The notes: generated by a model not told the origin, from the letters alone. A stretch of DNA of 34,337 nucleotides from an uncultured Clostridia bacterium (GCA_946184925.1 CAMHHL010000016.1:1-34337); one strand, 5' to 3'; shown: positions 11,551 through 21,608, numbered from the stretch's first letter. Made by a program: numbers and translations.

Positions 11551-13377
11551 ATGTGTGGTATAGTAGGTTATGTCGGGCCGCGCGACTGCTCTGACGTGCT
11601 CGTGTCGGCGCTGACAAAGCTTGAGTACAGAGGATATGATTCGGCAGGAATCGCCGTCTTTGAGAACGGCAAAATCGAGGTCGCAAAGTCCAAAGGTCGG
11701 CTTTCGGACCTTGTTGAGAAGATGAAGAAGGAAGGCAGGCCGCTCGGTCACGCCGGAATCGGTCATACTCGCTGGGCTACCCACGGCGAGCCGTCGGACG
11801 TCAACTCTCATCCGCATTCGGGCAGAAGGGTTACAATCGTCCACAACGGTATTATTGAAAACTATAAGGAGATAAAGCAATTCCTTATTGAAAACGAGCG
11901 CACCGAGTTCCTCAGCGACACCGACACCGAGGTTGTCGCTCAGCTGCTCGACTTTTACTATGACGGAAATCCCGTCAGATGCATCCGCAAGGTTCTGCAT
12001 GAAATCCGCGGTTCGTTCGCGCTCGGAATAGTTTTTGCCGACCGCCCGGAGACTGTCTACGCGGTGAGATGCGAATCTCCGCTGATTGTCGGTCAGGGAA
12101 TGGGGGAGGCTTTCATCGCGTCCGACGTTCCGGCAATCATAAAATATACCAAGGATTATTATCTGCTCGAGTACGGCGAGATCGCGGTGCTCAAAAACGG
12201 CTCCGCCACCTTCTGCGACTTTCACGGCAGAATGGTTGAGAAGGAACTCAAAACCGCCGACTTTGACGAGGACAGCGCCGAAAAGGGCGGCTTTGAGCAT
12301 TTTATGATAAAGGAAATCCACGAGCAGCCTACAGCCGTAAAGACCACAATCACTCCGCGAATCGAGAACGGCTTGCCCGACCTTTCGGAGTGCGGAATAA
12401 CTCCGGAAGCGCTCAGGGGCTTCAACAATATATTTATTGTCGCCTGCGGCACGGCTATGCACGCCGGCATGGTCGGAAAGTATGTCATCGAAAAGCTGGC
12501 ACGTGTTTCTGTCACCGTTGACATCGCCTCGGAGTTCCGCTATCGCGATCCGCTCATTGACAAAAACGACCTTGTTATCATCATCAGCCAGTCCGGCGAG
12601 ACCGCCGATTCGAAAGCGGTTCTCAATCTCGTAAAGGGAACAGGCGCAAAAACTCTGGCTATTGTGAACGTCAAGGGCAGCTCAATCGCGCGCGAGGCAG
12701 ATATGGTAATCTACACCCACGCAGGTCCCGAGATTGCCGTCGCTTCGACAAAGGCGTATATGGTTCAGCTCGCGGTTATGTATCTGCTGGCGTTCGAGAT
12801 GGCGTTCGCGAAGGGCAGAATTGACGAAGCGGAATGCAGAAGGCTCACGGGCGAGCTCGTGAAAATGCCTGACATTATCGGAAAAGCGATTGACGAGCTT
12901 GTTGACGACTGTCAGTACATCTCGACAAAGCTGATTACCGCCGACAGCCTTTTGTACATCGGCAGAGGGCTTGACTACGCGCTCTCCATGGAGGGCTCGC
13001 TGAAGCTGAAGGAAATCTCCTACATCCACTCCGAGAGCTACGCCGCAGGAGAGCTCAAGCACGGAACAATCTCGCTGATTACAGACGGAATGCCCGTTAT
13101 TGCCGTCGCTACTCAGAACTCACTCCTCGAGAAAACCGTCAGCAATATTAAGGAGGTCAAGGCGAGGGGAGCGATGACGATTGTAATCTGCGACGAGCAC
13201 GCCGAGATTGACAAGGACGCCGCGGACTACACCATCCGCGTTCCGCGCATTAACGAAACGCTCATGCCTATGGTCGCGACAGTACCGATGCAGCTGCTCG
13301 CGTACTACACCTCGGTCAACAAGGGCAACGACGTTGACAAACCGCGTAACCTCGCAAAGTCGGTTACAGTTGAATAA
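11551..13377 (+). CDS. glmS: Glutamine-fructose-6-phosphate aminotransferase (isomerizing)
   Basis: Start corrected to MCGIVGYVGPRD so that Cys2 is the catalytic nucleophile; SIS domains; C-terminal KPRNLAKSVTVE. Confidence 0.97.
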   Translation: MCGIVGYVGPRDCSDVLVSALTKLEYRGYDSAGIAVFENGKIEVAKSKGRLSDLVEKMKKEGRPLGHAGIGHTRWATHGEPSDVNSHPHSGRRVTIVHNGIIENYKEIKQFLIENERTEFLSDTDTEVVAQLLDFYYDGNPVRCIRKVLHEIRGSFALGIVFADRPETVYAVRCESPLIVGQGMGEAFIASDVPAIIKYTKDYYLLEYGEIAVLKNGSATFCDFHGRMVEKELKTADFDEDSAEKGGFEHFMIKEIHEQPTAVKTTITPRIENGLPDLSECGITPEALRGFNNIFIVACGTAMHAGMVGKYVIEKLARVSVTVDIASEFRYRDPLIDKNDLVIIISQSGETADSKAVLNLVKGTGAKTLAIVNVKGSSIAREADMVIYTHAGPEIAVASTKAYMVQLAVMYLLAFEMAFAKGRIDEAECRRLTGELVKMPDIIGKAIDELVDDCQYISTKLITADSLLYIGRGLDYALSMEGSLKLKEISYIHSESYAAGELKHGTISLITDGMPVIAVATQNSLLEKTVSNIKEVKARGAMTIVICDEHAEIDKDAADYTIRVPRINETLMPMVATVPMQLLAYYTSVNKGNDVDKPRNLAKSVTVE

Positions 13378-13399
13378 CAGCCTGAAATAACTCTCATAT

Positions 13400-13438
13400 A
13401 TGCAAAAGGTCGTCTCGTTACAGAGGCGGCTTTTTGCT
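13400..13438 (+). terminator. Rho-independent terminator of glmS
   Basis: GCAAAAGGTCGTCTC...GAGGCGGCTTTTTGCTTTTTTGC hairpin plus T-tract. Confidence 0.65.
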
Positions 13439-13563
13439 TTTTTGCTTTATAGCAAATTGCAAAATTACAGTCTTATAAATTCATTATTTCTTTGTTTTGA
13501 GGTCAATTGTACTCACGATTATTTAATTTTTGCAAGTTTTTTAAAAAATATTGCAAAAACCAC

Positions 13564-13592
13564 TTGACAAATGATTTTGGTTAGTGTATACT
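13564..13592 (+). promoter_or_regulatory. glnN promoter
   Basis: TTGACA-N17-TATACT. Confidence 0.8.
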
Positions 13593-13602
13593 TACACCAT
13601 CG

Positions 13603-13652
13603 ACAGCAAGGGCGCTGTAAACTCGGAAACGGGTTTATGGCGCCCTTGCCGT
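13603..13652 (+). promoter_or_regulatory. Long GNRA-capped 5'-leader hairpin of glnN mRNA
   Basis: GCAAGGGCGCTGTAAACTCG-GAAA-CGGGTTTATGGCGCCCTTGC, near-continuous stem (with G-U pairs) starting a few nt after the predicted TSS. Confidence 0.7.
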
Positions 13653-13677
13653 TTATTCTTTATAAGGAGCGATGATT

Positions 13678-15762
13678 ATGACAAACACAGCAGAACTTTT
13701 CGGAATCAACGTATTCAACGACAGAAAAATGCGGGAAAGGCTGCCGAAGGCAACCTACAGAGCTCTCAAAAAGACGATTGAAAACGGCGAAGCTCTTGAC
13801 CTCAGCGTTGCGAACGTGGTCGCCAACGCGATGAAGGATTGGGCGGTCGAGAACGGCTGCACACACTACACCCATTGGTTCCAGCCGATGACAGGCGTAA
13901 CAGCCGAGAAGCACGACAGCTTCATCTCTCCCGGCGGCGACGGCGAGGTTATTATGGAGTTTTCCGGCAAGGAGCTCATCAAGGGCGAGCCCGACGCGTC
14001 GTCCTTCCCCTCGGGCGGAATCCGCGCTACCTTTGAAGCGAGAGGATATACAACATGGGACCCGACCTCACCGGCGTTCATCAGAGAGCGGACGCTGTAT
14101 ATTCCGACAGCTTTCTGCTCGTATACAGGCGAGGTTCTGGACAAGAAAACTCCGCTGCTTCGCTCGATGGAAAAGCTCAGCGCCGAGGCTGTCAGAATCC
14201 TTCGCCTTCTCGGCAAAAACGATGTCAACCGCGTGACGACAACAGTCGGCCCCGAGCAGGAGTATTTCCTTATTGACAGGGAAATGTACGACAGTCGTCC
14301 CGACCTGATTTATACAGGCAGAACGCTCTTCGGCGCGATGGCTCCGAAGGGACAGGAGCTTGACGACCACTATTTCGGCTCAATCAAGACAAGGGTTGCG
14401 GCGTATATGCATGAGCTTGACGAGGAGCTCTGGAAGCTCGGAGTTTACGCAAAAACAAAGCACAATGAGGTTGCTCCCTCGCAACATGAGCTTGCGCCGA
14501 TTTTTACAACCTCAAATATCGCCACCGACCACAACGAGCTCACCATGGAGGTTATGAAGAAAACCGCCGAGAAGCACGGGCTTGTATGCTTGCTTCACGA
14601 AAAGCCCTTTGCAGGCGTCAACGGCTCGGGCAAGCACAACAACTGGTCTATCTCGACCGACACGGGCGAGAACCTTCTGAACCCGGGCAAAAATCCCGAG
14701 GATAACCTGCAGTTCCAGCTCTTCCTTGCCGCTGTTGTAAAGGCGGTTGACGAGTATCAGGATTTGCTCAGGATTACGGTTGCTTCCGCCGGAAACGACC
14801 ACCGTCTCGGCGCCAACGAAGCGCCCCCGGCGATTATCTCGATGTACCTCGGCGACGATTTGGGAGCCTTGGTCGAGAGCATTATCGAGGGCAGGGACTA
14901 CAAGAGCCACAAAGCCGCCCGGATGGAAACCGGTGTTGACGCTCTGCCCGATTTCAAGAAGGATAACTCGGACAGAAACAGAACCTCTCCTTTTGCGTTC
15001 ACAGGCAACAAGTTTGAGTTCAGAGCGCTCGGCTCGTCGCTGAATATCGCGTGTCCGAACTATATGCTCAACACCATGGTCGCCGATGAGCTGAGCGGAT
15101 TTTATGAGGCTCTCAAAGGCTCCGAAAACCTCGAGAGCGATTTGAAGGCGCTCATCAGGGAAACGCTCACACAGCACCGAAGAATCATCTTCAACGGCGA
15201 CAACTACTCCGATGAATGGGTAGCCGAGGCTGAGAGACGCGGACTTTGCAACTATAAGTCGCTCCCCGAGGCTATGGAGCATTATGTGGACAGGAAGAAC
15301 ATCGACCTTTTCACCAGGAACGGAATTGTCACGGAAGCCGAGATGCGCGCGAGATATGAAATTGAGCTCGAACAGTATTCAAAGCTCCTGAGAATTGAGG
15401 CGCTGACAATGCTTGATATGGCAAAGAAGAACATCACGCCGGCAGTGATTGACTTTACGGGCGAGCTTGCCGGAAATGTTCAGCTCAAAAAGTCGCTCGG
15501 TGTTTCATCCTTCGCCGAGGAGCAGCTCCTCGACAGCCTTTCGGATAAGCTTGAGGAGTTCGTGAAGAAAACAGATGAGCTTGACAGAGCGGTCAAGCTG
15601 TCCGGCAGGTATGAGGACAATCTTGAGCTTGCGAAGTTCTTCCGCAACAATGTTTTTGTTACCATGCAGGAGCTCAGAGAGCTTGGCGACAGCATGGAGC
15701 GTGAGGTCGCGGCGGACTGCTGGCCTTATCCCTCATACGGAGAAATCCTCTTCGGAGTATAA
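13678..15762 (+). CDS. glnN: Type III glutamine synthetase
   Basis: ~694 aa GSIII; motifs [51 protein letters not shown] at 13678 fits the AGGAG spacing better than 13672. Confidence 0.96.
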   Translation: MTNTAELFGINVFNDRKMRERLPKATYRALKKTIENGEALDLSVANVVANAMKDWAVENGCTHYTHWFQPMTGVTAEKHDSFISPGGDGEVIMEFSGKELIKGEPDASSFPSGGIRATFEARGYTTWDPTSPAFIRERTLYIPTAFCSYTGEVLDKKTPLLRSMEKLSAEAVRILRLLGKNDVNRVTTTVGPEQEYFLIDREMYDSRPDLIYTGRTLFGAMAPKGQELDDHYFGSIKTRVAAYMHELDEELWKLGVYAKTKHNEVAPSQHELAPIFTTSNIATDHNELTMEVMKKTAEKHGLVCLLHEKPFAGVNGSGKHNNWSISTDTGENLLNPGKNPEDNLQFQLFLAAVVKAVDEYQDLLRITVASAGNDHRLGANEAPPAIISMYLGDDLGALVESIIEGRDYKSHKAARMETGVDALPDFKKDNSDRNRTSPFAFTGNKFEFRALGSSLNIACPNYMLNTMVADELSGFYEALKGSENLESDLKALIRETLTQHRRIIFNGDNYSDEWVAEAERRGLCNYKSLPEAMEHYVDRKNIDLFTRNGIVTEAEMRARYEIELEQYSKLLRIEALTMLDMAKKNITPAVIDFTGELAGNVQLKKSLGVSSFAEEQLLDSLSDKLEEFVKKTDELDRAVKLSGRYEDNLELAKFFRNNVFVTMQELRELGDSMEREVAADCWPYPSYGEILFGV

Positions 15763-15780
15763 TAATTTCAACGACACAAC

Positions 15781-15812
15781 GGCGTGTTACCCCTGCGGCA
15801 GCACGCCTTTTA
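15781..15812 (+). terminator. Intercistronic hairpin followed by TTTT between glnN and amt (attenuator-like)
   Basis: GGCGTGTT-acccctgcggc-AGCACGCC-TTTTA. Confidence 0.45.
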
Positions 15813-15833
15813 CAATGATATGGAGTGATTCAA

Positions 15834-17591
15834 ATGAATGAAGCAATCAAAAATTTTGTTACGCAAACAACCTCGGAACAGCTCTTCGCGGTTTGGTTCT
15901 TAATCGGAGCCGCGCTTGTGTTCTGGATGCAGGCAGGCTTTGCGATGGTTGAAGCAGGCTTTACAAGAGCAAAGAACACCGGCAATATTATAATGAAAAA
16001 CCTCATGGACTTCTGTATCGGCACGGTGACATTTATCCTCATCGGGTTCGGGCTTCTTATGGGCGAGGATTTGTTCGGATTTATCGGTCGGCCCGGCTTC
16101 GACCTTTTCACGGCTTACAGGGACTTTGATTTCTCGAGCTTTGTGTTTAATCTTGTTTTCTGCGCTACAACCGCCACAATCGTTTCGGGCGCTATGGCTG
16201 AACGCACCAAGTTTTTGTCATATTGCGTTTATTCTGGGGTGATCTCAGCGGTTATTTATCCAATCGAGGCGCACTGGATTTGGGGCCGCGGCTGGCTCAG
16301 TCAAATCGGCTTTCACGATTTTGCCGGTTCCTGCGCTATACATATGGTAGGCGGAATCTCAGCTTTAATCGGAGCAAAAATCCTCGGCGCGCGCATAGGC
16401 AAATTCAAGAGGGACGAGAGCGGAAGGGTTGTGAAAATCGGCGCCTTCCCCGGCCATAACATCGCCCTCGGAGCACTCGGCGTGTTTATTCTGTGGCTCG
16501 GTTGGTACGGCTTCAACGGCGCGGCGGCAACATCAGTGGAGCAGCTCGGTTCAATCTTTCTGACTACCACAATCTCGCCGGCATTGGCGACTGTTACCTG
16601 CATGATTTTCACATGGATTAAGTACGGTCATCCCGACGTCAGCATGTGCCTCAACGCGTCGCTCGCGGGACTTGTGGCGATTACCGCTCCGTGCGATGTG
16701 ACGGACGCATTCGGCGCGGTGGTTATCGGAATTGTAGCCGGACTTCTCGTGGTATTCGGCGTGTGGCTGCTCGACTACAAACTGCACATCGACGACCCTG
16801 TAGGCGCAGTCGCGGTGCATATGATGAACGGAATCTGGGGCACGCTTTCCGTAGGCTTGTTCGCAACCGATACAGCTCCCGGTTATTCCGTCGCAAACGC
16901 TTCCGGGGAAAAGCTCGTCGGTCTGTTTTACGGCGGCGGCTTCGAGCTGATGGGCTTGCAGCTTTTGGGATTTGCGTCCGTAGCCGCGTGGACAGCGGTA
17001 ACAATTACAATAGCGTTCTTTGTAATCAAGAAGGTGTTCGGGCTGAGAGTGTCGAGAGAAGAGGAAATCACCGGACTTGACGAAACCGAGCATAATATGC
17101 CTTCGGCTTACGCCGGCTTTGCCATGATTCCCGAATATATTGAAGAGGGCGCGGCTCCTGTTCTTGTGAGCGGCGACACACCTCTCGCCGAGGCTGTTCC
17201 GGTAAAGAAAATGCCGATCTTCGACGACGGTACGCCGAAAATCAGCAAGGTAGAAATTATTTGCCGCGAATCAAGGCTCGAGGCGCTCAAAAACGCTATG
17301 ATGAAAATAGGCATCACCGGTATGACGGTTTCGCATGTGCTCGGCTGCGGCGTCCAGAAGGGCAAGCCCGAATATTACCGCGGAGTTCAGGTCGAAACAA
17401 ATCTGCTCCCGAAGGTGCAGATGGATATCGTCGTTTGCACCGTTCCTGTCGGCAAGGTTATCGAAGCCGCAAAGAAAACTCTCTACACCGGTCACATCGG
17501 AGACGGAAAAATCTTTGTTTATGATGTTGAACAGGTGGTCAAGGTCAGAACCGGCGAAACGGGACTTGACGCTATGAATAACTATGATTAA
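15834..17591 (+). CDS. amt: Ammonium transporter Amt with C-terminal fused PII (GlnK-like) domain
   Basis: Amt core (FWMQAGFAMVEAGFTRAKN, GGISALIGAKILG) then PII domain KVEIICRESRLEALKNAMMKIGITGMTVSHVLGCGVQKGKPEYYRGVQ...LPKVQMDIVV...GHIGDGKIFVYDVEQVVKVRTGETG. Confidence 0.93.
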   Translation: MNEAIKNFVTQTTSEQLFAVWFLIGAALVFWMQAGFAMVEAGFTRAKNTGNIIMKNLMDFCIGTVTFILIGFGLLMGEDLFGFIGRPGFDLFTAYRDFDFSSFVFNLVFCATTATIVSGAMAERTKFLSYCVYSGVISAVIYPIEAHWIWGRGWLSQIGFHDFAGSCAIHMVGGISALIGAKILGARIGKFKRDESGRVVKIGAFPGHNIALGALGVFILWLGWYGFNGAAATSVEQLGSIFLTTTISPALATVTCMIFTWIKYGHPDVSMCLNASLAGLVAITAPCDVTDAFGAVVIGIVAGLLVVFGVWLLDYKLHIDDPVGAVAVHMMNGIWGTLSVGLFATDTAPGYSVANASGEKLVGLFYGGGFELMGLQLLGFASVAAWTAVTITIAFFVIKKVFGLRVSREEEITGLDETEHNMPSAYAGFAMIPEYIEEGAAPVLVSGDTPLAEAVPVKKMPIFDDGTPKISKVEIICRESRLEALKNAMMKIGITGMTVSHVLGCGVQKGKPEYYRGVQVETNLLPKVQMDIVVCTVPVGKVIEAAKKTLYTGHIGDGKIFVYDVEQVVKVRTGETGLDAMNNYD

Positions 17592-17642
17592 TTCCAAAAA
17601 GGAATTAAACCACTGAAACAGCCATCCATTCTTTATTATACA

Positions 17643-17677
17643 GAAGGCGCGCGTACAGCTCTTGTGCGCGCGCCTTC
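17643..17677 (+). terminator. Strong hairpin downstream of amt
   Basis: GAAGGCGCGCG...CGCGCGCCTTC. Confidence 0.5.
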
Positions 17678-17764
17678 GCCTTATGCAGAGATTTTCGCTC
17701 GTTGCGCTTTGTATAGTATTAATCCTCATTTGACGTAAATAATATAAAAAATACACAAAAATTA

Positions 17765-17793
17765 TTGACAAAGCAATAACAGCGTGATAAAAT
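17765..17793 (+). promoter_or_regulatory. Promoter of the secreted endonuclease gene
   Basis: TTGACA-N17-TAAAAT. Confidence 0.6.
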
Positions 17794-17836
17794 TTAATAT
17801 GGTTTAATGAAACTATATTTAAATGAGGTGATAGTT

Positions 17837-20800
17837 TTGAAATTATTCAGAAAAAAAGTTGTTTCTATTGCGCTTGCTGTGCTGATGGTGACAAGTATTC
17901 TTGTCTGCGGTGTAGTGAGTGCCGGAGCGGAGGGATGGAGTAATAGCGGTACTTCATATCTTTATTTCGATTATACGAATTTACCCGGAAACTGGACAAA
18001 AGCTAAGTCATGGGTTTTATTTTGTGATGGTACAAATGTTTATGCAGGGGCGATAAATACTAGTGTATCAAATGCAAAATTAGTATATAAAAATATGGAT
18101 ACTATTATTACAGACTCCACAGTAACGCCTGAAAATATCGAGTTTGTTACGATTGTATGTGGCGATTCTTTAAAAAAGGGATATATTGATTCAAAAACAA
18201 ATATCTTTAATTCTAATAACGAATTAACTGATAGCGCTAAAAATAAATATGGAATTTCAAATTTCACTAACAATTACAGCGGTGCGCTTAATTCCAGCGC
18301 CCAGCGCTATTGTTTTTATGCAGACGCTTCTCGTGATTTGCACCTAGCGGGACCGTACAGATCATATACAGATTTGAATTTCACGCAAACAGTTAATGTT
18401 ATAGGTAACGGTACCATTAAAGGAACGTATTATTCTTTTGGAAATTCTGTAAGTAATCTCAACATTGCTGACAATGTGACAGTATCTTCAACTTTTGATG
18501 CCGCAAGAGCAACGAATGTGTCTCTTTCCGCTGATGAACCGGGCGAAGGAAATAAATTTGTAGGTTGGTTTTCAGACTCGGAATGCACACAGTCTTTGGG
18601 AGACACAACAACACCTCTTGTCTATACTGTAGATGGCACAAGAACAATTTATGCCAAATTCACAGGCGAAGGTAGTGAAGAGCCTACCGAAACGCCGTCG
18701 GAAACCGAGGACACAACGCCTTCTCCCGTCCATTCGCTTTATGCCGCGGCAGGCGCTAACGGTACAGCCGCCGTATCTTCCTCAACTGCAGCTGAGGGCG
18801 AGACTGCGGTGTTTACTGCAACACCGAATGAAAATTATGTGTTCAACGGATGGTATTCAGACCAAAATTATTTAAACGCGTCTTTAGTTTCAATGTCAAA
18901 TCCCTGTTCATATACTGTAGGCGAATCGGATGTTACTCTCTATGCTCAGTTTATACCGTCAGCCGATGCAACTGAACCTACCGAACCTGCTAAGAATAAT
19001 GCGTCAAGGCATGTTAACTCAACTGCACTGAGCAAAAAAGCGATGAATTACTACAAAGAAGAACTCAGAAATGTTGAGATTTATCAAGACGGAAACAACT
19101 CGCATTCCTTTGGCGAAGATACTGATAATTCAGACAACGATAATTATGTCTATAAGACCTTTGTGGACTTAGCGAATAAACAGACAAACGACAAATCGAA
19201 TTCCTATGATGTGGCTCAGAATAATGATTTGTATACCTCGTTACATAACATTATGAGAAACACTAAAGATCATGATGTTGTGTATGCTGCCTACGGAAAC
19301 AACTCGCTTGCTCATTATTGGCTGACTACCGACACCTCAAATGAGAATTATGATAAAGCCGGGTTCTATACATTCTTCTATTCGGACGTTGACGATTATA
19401 ACCATATAGATATGCAGCGTGAGCATATCTGGCCGAAGAGTAAGGCGTCCTATCTTATGAAGACAGGTCTCGGCGGTTCCGATCTGCACCATCTTCGTCC
19501 CGCATATGGCAAGGTTAATAACATCAAATCGAACTGGGGCTTTGCTTCCATCCATAATGATTACAACAACGGCTTCAAATCGGGATGGACGAACTATAAA
19601 ACAGTTTACTGGCCTTCAGAGGGTAATAACAGAGCGATCTCTCTCTGGAGAGCTGAAAAAAACGGCGAAACATTCTGCGATTATAAAAAGGATGTCCGCG
19701 GCGACATCGCCCGTATTATCCTCTATGTATATACAACATGGAATGAATACAACCTTTATTCCGACATCACGACTACTGACACCGATGGCGAAAAGATAGG
19801 CGATATGTTAAGGCTGAGAGAGCTTGATGACGACGATAACAAGAATACGGGCGAAAGAGTCTTTTATGACCTGCCCACTCTACTCAAGTGGATGAAGGAG
19901 GACCCTGTAAGTGAATGGGAAATGCTGAGAAACGACCTCACCCAGAACATTCAGGGCAACCGTAATGTATTCATCGACTACCCCGAGCTTGCATGGCTTC
20001 TGTTTGACGAAAATGTTCCTCAAAACATGATAACTCCATCAGGTATGGCAAACGGCGGAACGGATATTGCTAAGATAGCTGAGCCTACTTTCAACAGTCC
20101 TGTTACTCTTGATTTCAAAGAGTTCAAAGGAAACGGCAAGGCTGATGTTAAAGCATATAATAACACTACAGGGAAAACAGTTAAGAACGGAGATGCAGTT
20201 GAAAGAGGCGACTCTATAACATACACCGTTATCCCTGATGAATCTGATATTGAAGTAATCCGATACAGCAATAACGATGGCAACGGATTATTCCCAAATT
20301 ATTATACTGCAACAACAAATCCACGTACACCGTATCCCTTAACCGATGGAAAATTCATTTTCACAAAGCGTGCTGGTTATAATTGGGAAAATGAACATGA
20401 TACAGACCCAAATGAAAATAGTACCGAAAAGCTATATATAAAACTTAACTCTAAATCCTGCGAGTTGAACCTCAAAATAGGCAGTAGAACAGCAGCCGGT
20501 ACTAACGCCGGAGGTTCAGCTTCGGGAATGGTTACAGCCAGAATAAAAGGAACACATACCATTATTGAAAACGGTGGTACCGTTCCGAACGGCACTGATG
20601 TTATCCTTTCATTCACGCCTGACTATGGTTCGCGCTTTGTTACCGCCACTTCACAAAATGTGAATTTTACCACGAGCGAAATTTCAGGCGCTCCGGGCTG
20701 TTATGAAGCGGAGGTTCGTCTGGACTGCTCGCCGGATAAATCTCGTACAATTAAGATAAATATTTATTTTGCCCAGACCTTTAATGCCGGTACCGCGGAT

Positions 20801-21400
20801 GAAAAAGCGCATCATATCTATAACAAGGGAATGCGTCCGGATTCGACTGATACTTTGGGAAATGATATAGATTTTACCTCAAATTTCCAAATTTGCGGAG
20901 TACAGTTGAAAACGGTTGACGGCGAGATTGAAAATAAGGCGCTGAGGTTTGTTTCAGTAATCGATAAAAAGATACTCGACAAAGCCGAGGAATACGGTTA
21001 TGTAATAGGCTATACAAAGCAGAACCTTGACTCCGAAATAACAAATAGATATGCCTATACACTGACTTATAACGGAAGCAGGGGCTTGACCGTTGACTGT
21101 ACAGATACCGATAACAATATTTTCGGCGATTATGGTAAGCATGATTTAACCACGAACTATAAGTATATCACAGCTGCCGTGAATAACCTCCAGGAAGTAG
21201 GAGAAAACGGAGTCGGCACCGACACAACCATCATAGCAAGGCCTTATGTAAAGCTCAAAAGTGAATATGTCGGCACCGGTGCTCCGAATGTTATCTACGG
21301 TGAGTATGTATACTCTTCGACAGGCGAAGCCTTCTGCGCATGCTCCGCGTCTTACAACGATGTTTACAAATTAGCCTATCCTAACGGGGAGGGATCATGA
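17837..21400 (+). CDS. Large secreted endonuclease I (EndA/NucM-type His-Me finger DNase) with InlB-like repeats
   Basis: Signal peptide; two GWxSDxx...YTV...TLYAxF InlB/Listeria-Bacteroides-type repeats; REHIWPKS and GSDLHHLRPAYGKVNNIKSNWGF catalytic region. TTG start at 17837 is preceded by GAGGTG. Confidence 0.85.
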   Translation: MKLFRKKVVSIALAVLMVTSILVCGVVSAGAEGWSNSGTSYLYFDYTNLPGNWTKAKSWVLFCDGTNVYAGAINTSVSNAKLVYKNMDTIITDSTVTPENIEFVTIVCGDSLKKGYIDSKTNIFNSNNELTDSAKNKYGISNFTNNYSGALNSSAQRYCFYADASRDLHLAGPYRSYTDLNFTQTVNVIGNGTIKGTYYSFGNSVSNLNIADNVTVSSTFDAARATNVSLSADEPGEGNKFVGWFSDSECTQSLGDTTTPLVYTVDGTRTIYAKFTGEGSEEPTETPSETEDTTPSPVHSLYAAAGANGTAAVSSSTAAEGETAVFTATPNENYVFNGWYSDQNYLNASLVSMSNPCSYTVGESDVTLYAQFIPSADATEPTEPAKNNASRHVNSTALSKKAMNYYKEELRNVEIYQDGNNSHSFGEDTDNSDNDNYVYKTFVDLANKQTNDKSNSYDVAQNNDLYTSLHNIMRNTKDHDVVYAAYGNNSLAHYWLTTDTSNENYDKAGFYTFFYSDVDDYNHIDMQREHIWPKSKASYLMKTGLGGSDLHHLRPAYGKVNNIKSNWGFASIHNDYNNGFKSGWTNYKTVYWPSEGNNRAISLWRAEKNGETFCDYKKDVRGDIARIILYVYTTWNEYNLYSDITTTDTDGEKIGDMLRLRELDDDDNKNTGERVFYDLPTLLKWMKEDPVSEWEMLRNDLTQNIQGNRNVFIDYPELAWLLFDENVPQNMITPSGMANGGTDIAKIAEPTFNSPVTLDFKEFKGNGKADVKAYNNTTGKTVKNGDAVERGDSITYTVIPDESDIEVIRYSNNDGNGLFPNYYTATTNPRTPYPLTDGKFIFTKRAGYNWENEHDTDPNENSTEKLYIKLNSKSCELNLKIGSRTAAGTNAGGSASGMVTARIKGTHTIIENGGTVPNGTDVILSFTPDYGSRFVTATSQNVNFTTSEISGAPGCYEAEVRLDCSPDKSRTIKINIYFAQTFNAGTADEKAHHIYNKGMRPDSTDTLGNDIDFTSNFQICGVQLKTVDGEIENKALRFVSVIDKKILDKAEEYGYVIGYTKQNLDSEITNRYAYTLTYNGSRGLTVDCTDTDNNIFGDYGKHDLTTNYKYITAAVNNLQEVGENGVGTDTTIIARPYVKLKSEYVGTGAPNVIYGEYVYSSTGEAFCACSASYNDVYKLAYPNGEGS

Positions 21401-21582
21401 TGAACGGAAATTTGAATAATACCTCCAAGCAGGAATACAAGGCTCCGATGATTAACTGCGAAGAGTTGGAGAAATATGATGTTTTGACGGAATCCGCATT
21501 CATCTTGGAGGATGACAACAAAACAGTCAAATCGGCAAGCTACCTTGGCGGCTATGATTTGTTCGACACAATTTTCGACTGA
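21397..21582 (+). CDS. 61-aa peptide translationally coupled to the endonuclease gene
   Basis: ATGA overlap with the upstream stop, upstream GGGGAGGG SD; EYKAPMINCEELEKYDVLTESAFILEDDNKTVKSASYLGGYDLFDTIFD. Confidence 0.75.
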   Translation: MMNGNLNNTSKQEYKAPMINCEELEKYDVLTESAFILEDDNKTVKSASYLGGYDLFDTIFD

Positions 21583-21608
21583 TAATCAAAAAACTGAACC
21601 CAAAACTC

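Noticed and set aside
11473-12462. Minus-strand 329-aa ORF
   Set aside because: Antisense to glmS and its promoter; shadow ORF.
14512-15282. Minus-strand 256-aa ORF
   Set aside because: Antisense to glnN; no SD or family pattern.
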